Notes under the pieces: model-generated
The model's input: the letters and a program-made list of their open reading frames with translations, nothing else
Database searches by the model: none
Told to the model about the DNA's origin: nothing
Source: Chitinophagaceae bacterium UBA1953
Lineage (GTDB): Bacteria; Bacteroidota; Bacteroidia; Chitinophagales; Chitinophagaceae
Direction of reading: 5' to 3'
DNA: 64,000 bases
Assembly: GCA_002336115.1 (NCBI GenBank)
Contig: DDEN01000041.1
Coordinates: 73,395 to 137,394, forward strand
Position numbers and translations under genes: made by a program
Shown: positions 18,765 to 28,800 of the stretch, one piece after another
Layout: the number at the start of each line of letters is the position of its first letter
Numbering within the stretch: the first letter of the stretch is position 1

Positions 18765-21700
18765 TTATCGTTTTATCATTTTCATAACCTGTTCAGCACT
18801 GGTACCACAATTGACATAAACGAAATAAGTTCCTGATTGCAATTTGCTTACATCAATTTGTAAGTTGGTCTTGTTGTCTGTGCGAAGTATTTGTTTTGTG
18901 AATACAAGTAAACCATTGACATTATAAATTTTTACAAACAACCAGCTCTCTTTTGTATTTGTTGTTACCTCAAGCATAGTTGTATTTTGAGCAGGGTTTG
19001 GAAAAAGTTTTAATGAAGTAAATGAAGTTGTTGTAACTGTTGAATTCTGTTGAACAACAATATCTACCGTATCTTTTCCTGTAGCTCCGCCATTATCTGT
19101 TACAGTCAGTACAAACTGGTAGGTTCCTTGTGCTAATCCTGTTACTGTTGTACTCGCTGATGATGGTGAGGTGATCGTTCCTGATGACGGGCCACTCAGT
19201 TTCACCCATCCGTAACTGCTGATCGTTCCGTCTGCATCACTGCCGCTGCCACTCAGTGTTACACTGCTCGTTGGTAAAGTGATCGTCTGGTTCACTCCCG
19301 CATTCGCTACTGGTGCCTGGTTCGATGTACTTGAACAATTTGTAGAAAAATATACTGGAATTGTCGGTTCTTCAATAATTACATTTGTTGATCCTCCAGC
19401 GGTTGCAATATTATTACAGATATAGTTCCCGCTTTTATGAAATGTGTTCTGGTAATCTCCAACAACAATTCCCCCAGCTGAATTTTTTCGCTTTCCTAAT
19501 GAATTTGCAGACACATAAAAGTGAGTACTATCTATCGGGTCTTCAGTTGGTTTTGTATATATACAAATTGAATAAGGCCATGTAAGCGTGTTGGTGGTTA
19601 CAGCTCTTGTTGCAAACTGAATAATATCTGTACTCCAGTCTCCATAACCGTAGTGATTCAAATATCCACTGCTATCAATTACATTATTTTCAATTCGCAA
19701 AGTATTGCCTGTACTGCTTGCACCAAATGAACTGATGCCATAAGTAAGGGTGTTTCTGATATTGTTATTGTAAACCCAAACATTGCTGTAAGTACCCAAA
19801 TTGATGCCAGCTCCCTGCTGCTCATCTCCACCCATGCCATTATGTGATATCGTATTACTATAAATTTCACTTAACCCTGTGCTTGCCGATGCCAATTGTA
19901 TTCCAGCCCTTCCGGTACTATCAACGATATTGTTATAGACTTTAATGTTACCCATACGAATTGGCCGGGGATAAGTTGTAACTCCGTTGCAAACCACAGG
20001 CCTTACATCATAACTGTTCGGGCCATTATCAGGAGATGTGTTGCCAATATACATTCCCTGATTCCATGTCTTTACAACTTTATTGTTATGAATATAAATT
20101 GAATCGATTACCCAGTTTGGATAATTATAAAGAGGATCACAATCTCCATCTTCCTTTATGTTCATACCAATTCCAGCATGGCTGATTGAAACATTTGTTA
20201 CTTCAATATTTTTTGAACGGCCTTCAATTGACACCGCAAAAGTTCCATTTACAATTGTTCCGGTTGGATATGGTTGTATGTGAAATCCATACGTTACACC
20301 AGGAGTTCCAGTTCCAAGTACTTTGATGTTAGTGCAACTCCTCAGTTTAAGTTGTGCATAATCACCTGTAAGCTTTGCCTGCCCATTTTTATTCATAATA
20401 ATAATCGGACAAGAAGGTGTTCCACTCTTTCCTTCAATATAAATATAGCTCCAGGCTTTTGTTCCATCAATAAACAAAGTATCACCTGGTTGAAGATTGT
20501 AATTATTCCAATACCCAGAATCCTGCCCGGGAACAGGCATATAGGCATTTCCTGTGCATGTTGGTGGTGCAGATGCGGCAACTACAGAAACAGTAACCTG
20601 ATCTGTACTAGCACCATTATTAACCGACAATTGAAATACATAAGTTCCTTGTATTAGCCCTGAAACTGAAGTATTAACTGTAGAAGGAGATGCAATTGTT
20701 GGGTTGTTAGGGCCTGAAACTTTTGTCCATGCATAAGAGGTTATTGAACCTGAACTTCCATTTCCACTTAAAGAAACAGCAGATGAAGGCAATGTAATTG
20801 TTTGGTCGGTTCCGGCATTAGCTGAAATTGAAGAAGATTGATTGACGGTAACAGTTGTGAATGCCGAAGCATTTTGACCATGGCTGTCTTTTACAGTAAC
20901 CTGAAAAAGATAGGCTCCTGTAGTAAGCCCTGAAATAGTTGTATTATTGCTTGTGCTGTTAGCAATTACAACCGGAGATGATTGATATGGTGAAAAAATA
21001 TTTTTTGCAACCACTTGCTCAAACAACATCCTATGGCCTAAGTTGTTAAAATGAATTCCATCTCCATATGAATATTCAGGTATAAAAGAAGTTGTGTTAC
21101 TAACAACCATCCCATCATAAAAGTTAATTGCATTTGAGCCGAAAGCATTAAGGATACTGTCTCGGATAGTTTGCAATTTTAATTGTACAGAAGCCGTAAA
21201 ATCTATTCTTGGTTGTGTTGTTGTAATATAACATTGTTTACCAGCTGCGGCAACAGTATTATAAATTGTTCTGAAAGCCATCATAATTTCCGGAATACTC
21301 AAAACATCATATCCATTTGTCGGGAAATTAACAATAACTATGTCAGGATTTAAAGCCAAAGCTGCTGTAACGTTATGAACAGGGTCAGGACTAGCCTGAC
21401 TGCCTGTTGGAATATAGCCAGTAGGCATTGCATTAAACACAGATGTTGTAGCAACACCAAGGTTACAACTTGATGCCGATGAAGTATTACTTATAAGTCC
21501 ATTTTTAACTCCCCAGTTATAAAAACGGTAGCAAACAGCACTGTCTTCTGTTGTAGCCCCAGTCCCAGCCGTTGTACTACTACCAATCCAAACTACCTTT
21601 TTAGCAGTCTGCCCGGGTGTTTTTAAATTATACCAGTTGGTTGCAACAACTGAAGCACCTGTAACAACAGATGAACTTGTAACATTTACTGATGATACCG

Positions 21701-22733
21701 GCAATGTAATTGTTTGGCTACCACTTGCTGTAATTGTTGGGAAACTATATGTAGAAGATTGTGGAACCGATGGTTGTTGCGAAGGTTGTATGTTTGTTCT
21801 TTTGTTAAGCAAAAACCATTCATATAAGTTTAAACTATCCTGGGTAACACCCGACCCCATGACAGATGAGCCAATGCTATTTGGAGCTACAGGAACACCA
21901 CCAACAGCACAACCACTTGTACAATTACCTGTTTTTCCGTAATAGTTCACTGTTGGCCTGAATGATGGATCATAAGCATAGCCCCACACCGAATGACCAA
22001 GGCCCGAAACAACAGTAAATTTATTAGCTGGCTTGGGGCTCAACATGTTGGTGCTATCATGATAGGCAAGATCAGTTGAAAGAAACTGATCCTGTTCACT
22101 GGCTATTGTCCAAAGTCTTACGCCGTAATTTGATCCATACCGTAAACCAGCTTCAACCTGTACATCAGTATAACCATTTGCGGCACTTACACCTGCTCCA
22201 TTAGCAGTTGCCATTGCTGCGAACATTTTAATAAAGTTGGAATCCCTGCTTCCAAAAGTTGTAAATACACCATCGCCACCTGCTGAAAGTCCGGTAAGAT
22301 AAATTCTGCTCGAATCAACTCTGTACTTTGAAAGAATGGAAGGAAGTATATATTTTAACTCACTATAACTGTAGCTCCAGTAAGGAGCCTGGGGAGATAC
22401 TACAATGAAGCTATCGGTTTTTCCTGTTAAAGGATTTACTGCCACAGCATTCCAGCCATCAGCTATTCGACCACTAATTGCTCTTGGAGAAGCACTATAA
22501 AGTTTTGACAAATCTGCCTGTGTTGAACCTACTTCTCCAATACCATGCAAAGCGATAATTAATGGATAACTTCTGTTAGTACTGTTGTAAGTTGAGGGAA
22601 CCCAGGTAAGTGCGTAAGTAAGTGTTCCTGAACTGCTTTTTGAAAACTGATCAACGATCTGACGCCCCATAATTGTCTGTGCCTGCGAATAACCTAGTTG
22701 CAACAGGGCGATTAATAGAAATAGTCGTTTCAT
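18765..22733 (-). CDS. Giant secreted multi-domain esterase/SGNH/beta-helix protein with T9SS sorting domain
   Basis: 1322 residues with a signal peptide (cut near YSQAQ). Domains in order: alpha/beta-hydrolase esterase at about 30-310 (oxyanion motif ALHGIGE at 61-67, nucleophile Ser150 in GLSAGGDG, His247 in GLGHSVWG); a PKD-like half (about 330-372); an SGNH/GDSL-type hydrolase (about 378-585) with IGSSTTAG as block I and DGIHFNNLGH holding Asp558 and His561; a second PKD-like half (589-632); a complete PKD domain (about 636-720); a right-handed parallel beta-helix (about 740-1120) as in pectate-lyase-like proteins; another PKD domain (about 1135-1225); and a type A T9SS domain (1235-1322). 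The likely site is the cell surface, where it could deacylate and bind or cut polysaccharide. A terminator follows the stop. Confidence 0.85.
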   Translation of the reverse strand: MKRLFLLIALLQLGYSQAQTIMGRQIVDQFSKSSSGTLTYALTWVPSTYNSTNRSYPLIIALHGIGEVGSTQADLSKLYSASPRAISGRIADGWNAVAVNPLTGKTDSFIVVSPQAPYWSYSYSELKYILPSILSKYRVDSSRIYLTGLSAGGDGVFTTFGSRDSNFIKMFAAMATANGAGVSAANGYTDVQVEAGLRYGSNYGVRLWTIASEQDQFLSTDLAYHDSTNMLSPKPANKFTVVSGLGHSVWGYAYDPSFRPTVNYYGKTGNCTSGCAVGGVPVAPNSIGSSVMGSGVTQDSLNLYEWFLLNKRTNIQPSQQPSVPQSSTYSFPTITASGSQTITLPVSSVNVTSSSVVTGASVVATNWYNLKTPGQTAKKVVWIGSSTTAGTGATTEDSAVCYRFYNWGVKNGLISNTSSASSCNLGVATTSVFNAMPTGYIPTGSQASPDPVHNVTAALALNPDIVIVNFPTNGYDVLSIPEIMMAFRTIYNTVAAAGKQCYITTTQPRIDFTASVQLKLQTIRDSILNAFGSNAINFYDGMVVSNTTSFIPEYSYGDGIHFNNLGHRMLFEQVVAKNIFSPYQSSPVVIANSTSNNTTISGLTTGAYLFQVTVKDSHGQNASAFTTVTVNQSSSISANAGTDQTITLPSSAVSLSGNGSSGSITSYAWTKVSGPNNPTIASPSTVNTSVSGLIQGTYVFQLSVNNGASTDQVTVSVVAASAPPTCTGNAYMPVPGQDSGYWNNYNLQPGDTLFIDGTKAWSYIYIEGKSGTPSCPIIIMNKNGQAKLTGDYAQLKLRSCTNIKVLGTGTPGVTYGFHIQPYPTGTIVNGTFAVSIEGRSKNIEVTNVSISHAGIGMNIKEDGDCDPLYNYPNWVIDSIYIHNNKVVKTWNQGMYIGNTSPDNGPNSYDVRPVVCNGVTTYPRPIRMGNIKVYNNIVDSTGRAGIQLASASTGLSEIYSNTISHNGMGGDEQQGAGINLGTYSNVWVYNNNIRNTLTYGISSFGASSTGNTLRIENNVIDSSGYLNHYGYGDWSTDIIQFATRAVTTNTLTWPYSICIYTKPTEDPIDSTHFYVSANSLGKRKNSAGGIVVGDYQNTFHKSGNYICNNIATAGGSTNVIIEEPTIPVYFSTNCSSTSNQAPVANAGVNQTITLPTSSVTLSGSGSDADGTISSYGWVKLSGPSSGTITSPSSASTTVTGLAQGTYQFVLTVTDNGGATGKDTVDIVVQQNSTVTTTSFTSLKLFPNPAQNTTMLEVTTNTKESWLFVKIYNVNGLLVFTKQILRTDNKTNLQIDVSKLQSGTYFVYVNCGTSAEQVMKMIKR

Positions 22734-23238
22734 AGTCTGGTACGGATTTTTAGGATTACCAATATTGGATTTTTAATAACTGTAAATTGGATCATAAAGA
22801 CTGCTTGCTCTTATAGTTTCAATATAATTTCCCGATAATATATTACACCTGAAAATTATGATAGAAATTTTGCAAACTTCATGCCAACAAACTACAATTT
22901 AAGAACACTGTTTCCCCAAAAATTCAATAACAACGGGCATTTGAGAGGAACTATCATGCGCTTATTGCTAACAAAGATATTAATAAATATCCGGTGTGAA
23001 AATGCACTAGTACCCAATTTTTCAGCAGGTAATTCATGAAGAAAAATCGTACGAATACTAAATAACAATACGTTATAATAATTCGAAGCACAATTCGGGC
23101 ATAAAAAAAACGTTTTTAAAAAGCCTTGTACTCACTTCAAATAATGCTTATTTTTCCGTTGGTATAAGGAAACACTTAAAAAGTAACTAAATACTATTAT
23201 TAAACAAGGAGCGATTATGCAATCCTTTCAAAACAAAC
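22734..23238. other. Intergenic region between the giant esterase and the Wzx gene
   Basis: About 505 bases between divergent genes. It holds the leader of the giant esterase, including GGATTTTTAGGATT at 22744-22757, which recurs upstream of the Wzc-like gene, and a strong Shine-Dalgarno plus 10-codon ORF just before the Wzx start (listed separately). The middle part (22800-23150) shows no coding sign; a 27-codon ORF at 22956-23039 is probably chance. Confidence 0.5.
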
Positions 23239-23249
23239 ATGCTTTCTAA
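23217..23249 (+). other. 10-codon leader ORF overlapping the Wzx start
   Basis: ATG at 23217 is preceded by AAGGAG (23206-23211) at an ideal 5-base spacing, which is rare in this AT-rich, SD-poor genome. It encodes MQSFQNKHAF and stops at 23247-23249, inside the beginning of the flippase gene (ATG 23239, a different frame). It may serve for translational coupling, or mark a start-site frameshift. Confidence 0.35.
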
Positions 23250-24591
23250 ACACTTCTCTTCATACTGGTTTCGTTCAGGATTCTTTTCAATTCTGCAACG
23301 GTTTGTATTAATTCTTTTTGGTTTTCTGAATTTTTTTCTTCTTATCCGGAGCCTTTCTATTCAACAAATGGGTGTTTGGGCACTTTTTCTCACAATTATT
23401 ACTGTTTTTGAAAATACCAAAACAGGGCTCTTAAAAAATGCACACATAAAATTTGTAACAACTCAGCAGGTTAATGATCAAAAAACTGCAATTGCTTCGT
23501 CTTCGTTTCTAATTAATTTGCTGATTACCTTATGTGGCATTGTTATTATTCTGGTGGTTGGCAAGCAAGTTGGTGTTTTTTTTAATTCAGAAACAGAATT
23601 ATATACCATTCTGATTTGGTTTATCCCGGGCTTATTATGCATGATTTTTTTCTCCCACCTTGAAGCTGTTCAAAATTCTCATTTTGACTTTAAAGGAGCT
23701 TTTGCGGGAAACCTTGCGAGGCAAGTGTGCTTTTTTATTGCTGTAATCACTCATTTTATACTTAAAAAGCCTTTGAGTATGCAGTTGCTTGGAATATATC
23801 AGTCTGTAAGCATTTGCATTGGAACTATTATCCTTTTCATTCTGAGCAGAAAATACCTGTTTATGAATTTTAATCCCTCATTAAAGTGGATTAAGCAAAT
23901 AATAAATTATGGAGGCTATATTTTTTTTACAGGTGTAGCATCAAACTTATATTCCAACATTGATCAGTTTATAACGGCTGCAATAATTCCCGGTTCTATT
24001 GCCTTTTATAACGCAGCAAAAAGAATTAATGGTTTTATTGATATACCTACTTATACAGCTGCTGATATTCTTTTTCCAAAAATGTCATTGGCTTCTGCCC
24101 AAGAAGGAATTAATAAAATAAAATATTTTTACGAAAGAATGGTTGCAGCAGTATTTGCGATTATCATCCCGGTTTCTATATTGGTAATCATCTTTGCCAA
24201 GCCGATGGTATATATTATTGCCGGGCCAGCTTATGCTGCATCTGTTCCCATATTACGCATATACATGGTTATAAGCATTATTGGTGTTATTCAACATCAG
24301 GCTTCAATTGCTTTTTATGCAATCGGAAAAACAAAACTTTGCTTTTTACTAAACACACAGCAGTTGCTTTTAAATTTGTTAATTGCTTTTGTATGCCTGA
24401 AATTAATTGGCTTCTATGGAGCAGTAACAGGAGCTTTTATAACATCAATCATTAATATTCTTATCTGGATGTATTTCATAAAAAAAGAAATTAATCCGTC
24501 GTTCAAACAGATTGCTGTTTATTCAAAGGAATACTATTCGAATGTTTTTCATTACTTAAAAAAACTATCCAGAGCCGGAAAACAACATTAA
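23239..24591 (+). CDS. Wzx-type oligosaccharide flippase (MATE/MVF superfamily)
   Basis: 450 residues with about 12-14 membrane spans. The N-terminus (WFRSGFFSILQRFVLILFGFLNFFLLIRSL) and the mid-protein segment GGYIFFTGVASNLYSNIDQFI are typical of polysaccharide biosynthesis flippases, as is the repeated NAAKRI pattern after the first seven spans. Wzx moves lipid-linked repeat units across the inner membrane for the Wzy polymerase. The start codon is overlapped by a 10-codon ORF with a strong SD. It is convergent with the acyltransferase at 24646. Confidence 0.9.
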   Translation: MLSKHFSSYWFRSGFFSILQRFVLILFGFLNFFLLIRSLSIQQMGVWALFLTIITVFENTKTGLLKNAHIKFVTTQQVNDQKTAIASSSFLINLLITLCGIVIILVVGKQVGVFFNSETELYTILIWFIPGLLCMIFFSHLEAVQNSHFDFKGAFAGNLARQVCFFIAVITHFILKKPLSMQLLGIYQSVSICIGTIILFILSRKYLFMNFNPSLKWIKQIINYGGYIFFTGVASNLYSNIDQFITAAIIPGSIAFYNAAKRINGFIDIPTYTAADILFPKMSLASAQEGINKIKYFYERMVAAVFAIIIPVSILVIIFAKPMVYIIAGPAYAASVPILRIYMVISIIGVIQHQASIAFYAIGKTKLCFLLNTQQLLLNLLIAFVCLKLIGFYGAVTGAFITSIINILIWMYFIKKEINPSFKQIAVYSKEYYSNVFHYLKKLSRAGKQH

Positions 24592-24645
24592 TACCTCTTT
24601 GAAGAATGGAAGGCAGAATTTCAATTTTATCAGGTGTATAAAAAA

Positions 24646-25773
24646 CTATAACATTTTTTTGTACCTCTTCCCATGCAGATAGATGCCAATTATGGTATAA
24701 CGGACTAAATAATGGTAACTCAAAAGTGAGAAGAAAAGTGCTACAGAAAAAACAATAGGCATACGTAAAAAAGGAGGAACAATGGAATTTAATAACAAAA
24801 TCTGCATTGATGCCGCAATTACTAAATGAACAAGGTAAACCCAATAAGAAGAATCTGAAAAATACCGCCAACTTTTACTTTCTGAATTAAAGTATTTCAG
24901 AAAAAGCCCAATAAACCCCATTACTAAAAAAAAAGTTTCAACAGCCACAAGTAAATAAGCAAACACACCGGGCTGCATCTCCTTATATATAAATCTAACA
25001 ATTGAAATAACCGATCCTGTAACAAAAAGAAACCAGGCATTTTTATTTACTGAAAACATGCCCTTAACATTCATTTGCAAAAACCATCCTGTAAAAAAAA
25101 ACAATCCATAATAAAACAAATAAGTAAAATTTGGCTTTATACCAGTATACACAACTGGTGTGTACATATGAAATTTCTGAAGAATAAGCCAAAGTATTCC
25201 TATACCAGCAGAAACGTGATAAAAATTAATATTCCCATTTACAATGAACAAATTGATAAAACGAGGATGCCTTATTTTTTTTGCACCCCAATAAAAAACA
25301 ACTGTTATAATATAGAAAAACAATAAGTAATACAGAAACCAAAGATGTGCAAACCCATTCCAATGTAACATTTGCATTAAACTCAAAGTCCATGCTTTTT
25401 CTAAATTCATTTTTTCCAGGTAGAAAAAATTATAAAAATGAAAAGGTAACAGGCTCAGAGGCAATAAAAAAAATACTGAAAACACAAATGGAATAAAAAT
25501 GCGTTTAAACCTCTGATTAAGAAAATATTTCAAACCATATTTGAGAATTACCAAACGGGAAAAAAAACCTGCTATCAGATAAAATAACGGCATTCTGAAA
25601 ATATGTATATACTCATACAGCCAATCAAAAAAAACATAACCAGCTTCTGTATCATGCGGCCAATTTGCAGATGGGGTAGCTTTATATACAATTAACGAAT
25701 GCAAAACAACTCCCAGCCACATAGCAATTGATCTCAAGGCATCAAAACCATTTATACGATCTTTAATGTTCAT
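24646..25773 (-). CDS. Acyltransferase family 3 membrane protein
   Basis: 375 residues from the ATG at 25771-25773, giving MNIKDRINGFDALRSIAMW, the expected family start. The frame is open to 25851, but that extension crosses the terminator of the upstream giant gene. About ten spans; catalytic-type His in MWLGVVLHSLIVYK near residue 26, and FRMPLFYLIAGFFSRL near 62. It probably O-acylates the EPS or a glycan. It differs strongly from the acyltransferase at 10123, so the two may modify different positions (inference). Confidence 0.85.
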   Translation of the reverse strand: MNIKDRINGFDALRSIAMWLGVVLHSLIVYKATPSANWPHDTEAGYVFFDWLYEYIHIFRMPLFYLIAGFFSRLVILKYGLKYFLNQRFKRIFIPFVFSVFFLLPLSLLPFHFYNFFYLEKMNLEKAWTLSLMQMLHWNGFAHLWFLYYLLFFYIITVVFYWGAKKIRHPRFINLFIVNGNINFYHVSAGIGILWLILQKFHMYTPVVYTGIKPNFTYLFYYGLFFFTGWFLQMNVKGMFSVNKNAWFLFVTGSVISIVRFIYKEMQPGVFAYLLVAVETFFLVMGFIGLFLKYFNSESKSWRYFSDSSYWVYLVHLVIAASMQILLLNSIVPPFLRMPIVFSVALFFSLLSYHYLVRYTIIGIYLHGKRYKKML

Positions 25774-25811
25774 AATATTTTTCAAATATCTGAAAACAAA
25801 TAATAAAATAA

Positions 25812-25840
25812 TAAAAAAGGAGGATGCAAGACATCCTCCT
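25812..25840 (-). terminator. Terminator after the 2356-residue protein gene
   Basis: Read on the minus strand, AGGAGGATG pairs with CATCCTCCT across a 5-base loop and runs into TTTTTT. It sits between the giant gene and the acyltransferase and supports the acyltransferase start at 25773. Confidence 0.85.
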
Positions 25841-25870
25841 ATCTGAAACATTTAAAATAAAGGCTACCTG

Positions 25871-28800
25871 TTAATTTGCTTTAATCAACTTCACTACTCC
25901 TGAATTTCCACTGCCGTCATCAAATCTTACAAGATAGATTCCAGGCAACAATTTTGTCGGATCTATCCCAAGTTTAAACTGATTATTACCGGCTGTTAAA
26001 TTGCGAATTTCTTTTATTAAAATTTGTCTTCCTGAAATATCTGTTACAACAATCTTCACCTTTTCTTTTGTTTTATCTGAAGAAATTGAAATAACAGGAT
26101 CAGTATTAAATGGATTGGGGAATACCTGGACATTAAGTCCATTCTTAGCAGATTCTGACACCTCCCTGTTAACATTATTATTCTTAACAGTTGTTGTTGT
26201 AACTGATTTATTCGATATACGACCCGCTATTATCGTATTTCCGCTTTGTGAAGAGCCAGAAGCCCCGGTACCTGTTATTCCCAGTTGGAAGGCTTCAATA
26301 ACCACTGCCCCAATATAGGCAAAAGGAGATGCTCCGCCAGCCTGAATTTGGATAAGAACCGAGCCGTTTTCGTCTGGCACCACATTGGTAAGCTGTACCG
26401 TCGTGGAAATATTATTAGCAGCATTTAATGAAACACTTGCGCCGTTAATTGTATAAACAGTTGTTCTGTCAGGAGTATAACCTCCTCCATCTCTGCTTGC
26501 AAAGAATGTAAAGTTATACGCATTATTCAGGTTCAAACCATCTATACGCAACATAGCTACTGTGTTTGCATCTAACCACCATGTACTTCTGATAACATTA
26601 TCCGGATAAACACCACTATTGTTTCCCGTATTCATTCCGTAAGGATTAACTCCATTAAATGCATTTCCGACAACCGACATTGTAATACCTGAAGTGTTCC
26701 ATAAATTATTCTTCAGATTATATACATCTCCTTCAATTGGCCCTTCGTTGGTATTATTCCAGGGATTTTCTGCCGGATTCTCCTGATTAAAGTTAACAGA
26801 TACAGAATATTGAATAGCTGAAGCTCCAACTATATTGCTAAAATCAGAATAAGTATCAGTTGAAGTTTTTGCCCTGACTTTATAATAATAAACAATGCCT
26901 GATGATACAGTGGCATCCACATAAGTAGTTGCATTGGCCGCAGTTGCCTGAATAAGGCTGTATGTGCCGTTGTATGATGTTGAGCGGTAAACTTCAAATC
27001 CACTTTCATTACTGGATTTATCTGTCCAATTTAACTGAAGTGAAGAAACAGATTTGGGTGAAACAGAAAGTGATGCCGGTGCTAACGGAACACCGCTATC
27101 TGCATATGCCTGAATTACCAGAGCATTAATATACCCGTATGCAGCATCACTGGCTTTAGTAGCCGTAAATTCAATGACCCCGTTGGCATCAGGAACAACC
27201 CCCTGTAATTGTACAGTATTAGATGTATTATTTGCCGCATTAAGTGTTACAGACAAACCACCATAACTGTACGTTGTATTTCTGGTGTCAGTAATCGATC
27301 CTCTGCTGGCAAAGAAAATAAGGTTATATTTTGTGCCAGATACTGTTAGTCCGGAAATGCGTATTTTTTTTGCAGTGGTTGACGCAGTATAGTACGCAGT
27401 ACGCATAACACTATCAGGATAAACTCCTGTATTATTTCCTGTAGATGCCCCTACATCATTTGCGCCATCCCATGCATCAACCAATGTTACTGAAATATTT
27501 CCGGCAATTCCAAGATTATCTTTTACTGATGAAATAGTGATTCCTGCATTGGGGCTGTTAGTAAAATTATTCCACGGTGAACTTACAGGCATTACCTGAT
27601 TAAAGTTTATATAATAGCTGGCTATATTGTTTTCTGCTACCTGAATGCTGAAAATACTTGATGAAGTAGCGCCATAATTATCAGTAGCTATTACTGTAAT
27701 ACCGTTGTACAATCCAACATTTGCAGTTGCCGGAGTAATATTGATAGTACCAGTTCCGTTTCCTGTATTTGTAAATACAGCAAACGAAGGTAATCCGGTT
27801 ACCGATAACGAAATAATATCTCCGGGACTATCGTTTGCAATAACATTAACTGAAGTGGTCTGGCCTGCTTTCATTTTAACATCAGGAATTGCGGTAATAC
27901 TCGGGCCGACATTTGGCATCACCACAGAAACAGTGTCGCTTGTTTGTGATGAGCCAACATTATTTACTGCTACTACATAATAATAGTAAGTAGCATTACC
28001 TAATACTGTTGCATCAGTATACTGAGTCTGATTTGCATTGTTGCCAGATGGATTTAATAACGTATATGAACCGCTCCTGTTTGTTGCTCTGTAAATCTGG
28101 TAAGCAGTTTCATTAAATGCCGCATCTACCCAGTTTAACTTAACGCTGTTTGTCTGTACTACGGTTGAAACATCCCTTGGTTTTGCAGGAACCAAACCAT
28201 CATCATACAAACTTTCAATAACCATTGCATTAAGGTAACCATAGGAAGATGAAGCTCCTTTTTGCAGCGTTACTATTAATGACCCATCTGCTGCAGGCTG
28301 CTGATTATAAATTGTAACAGTATTCTTGCTGTTATTTGCTGAGTTCAGGGAAACACTATTCCCATTGATTTTATAAACAGTGGTTCTGTCATCATTTACA
28401 GATCCTCTGCTTCCGAAAAAGGTAAAGTTATACTTGTAAACAGGATTTAAACCATAAACTTTAATTGTTTGAGTAGCATCATTAGTAAAGTAACAGTTCT
28501 GCATTACATTATCCGGATAAACTCCTGAATTATTTCCTGTATTTACCCCAAACGAGTTAACTGCATTACCTAAGTTTTGCCATGGGCTGGTGATTAATAA
28601 ACCTATCCCGCTGTTGACTCCTGTTTCATCATTCATATTCGGGAAATTGTCATTTAATGACGGGGTTGCTTTATTTGTATTGTTCCATGGAGCAGAAGCA
28701 GGTAAAGTGCCGTCATTAAAGTTGATATAAACCTTACGGTTAGGATTAACATCATTAACTGTAATTGTAAAAGTAACTGAAGAAATGCCGCTGTTGCCGT

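Noticed and set aside
22956..23039. 27-codon ORF (MRLLLTKILI...) in the intergenic region
   Set aside because: It has a weak purine-rich site but no neighbouring operon, no hydrophobic or conserved pattern, and could be a chance frame.
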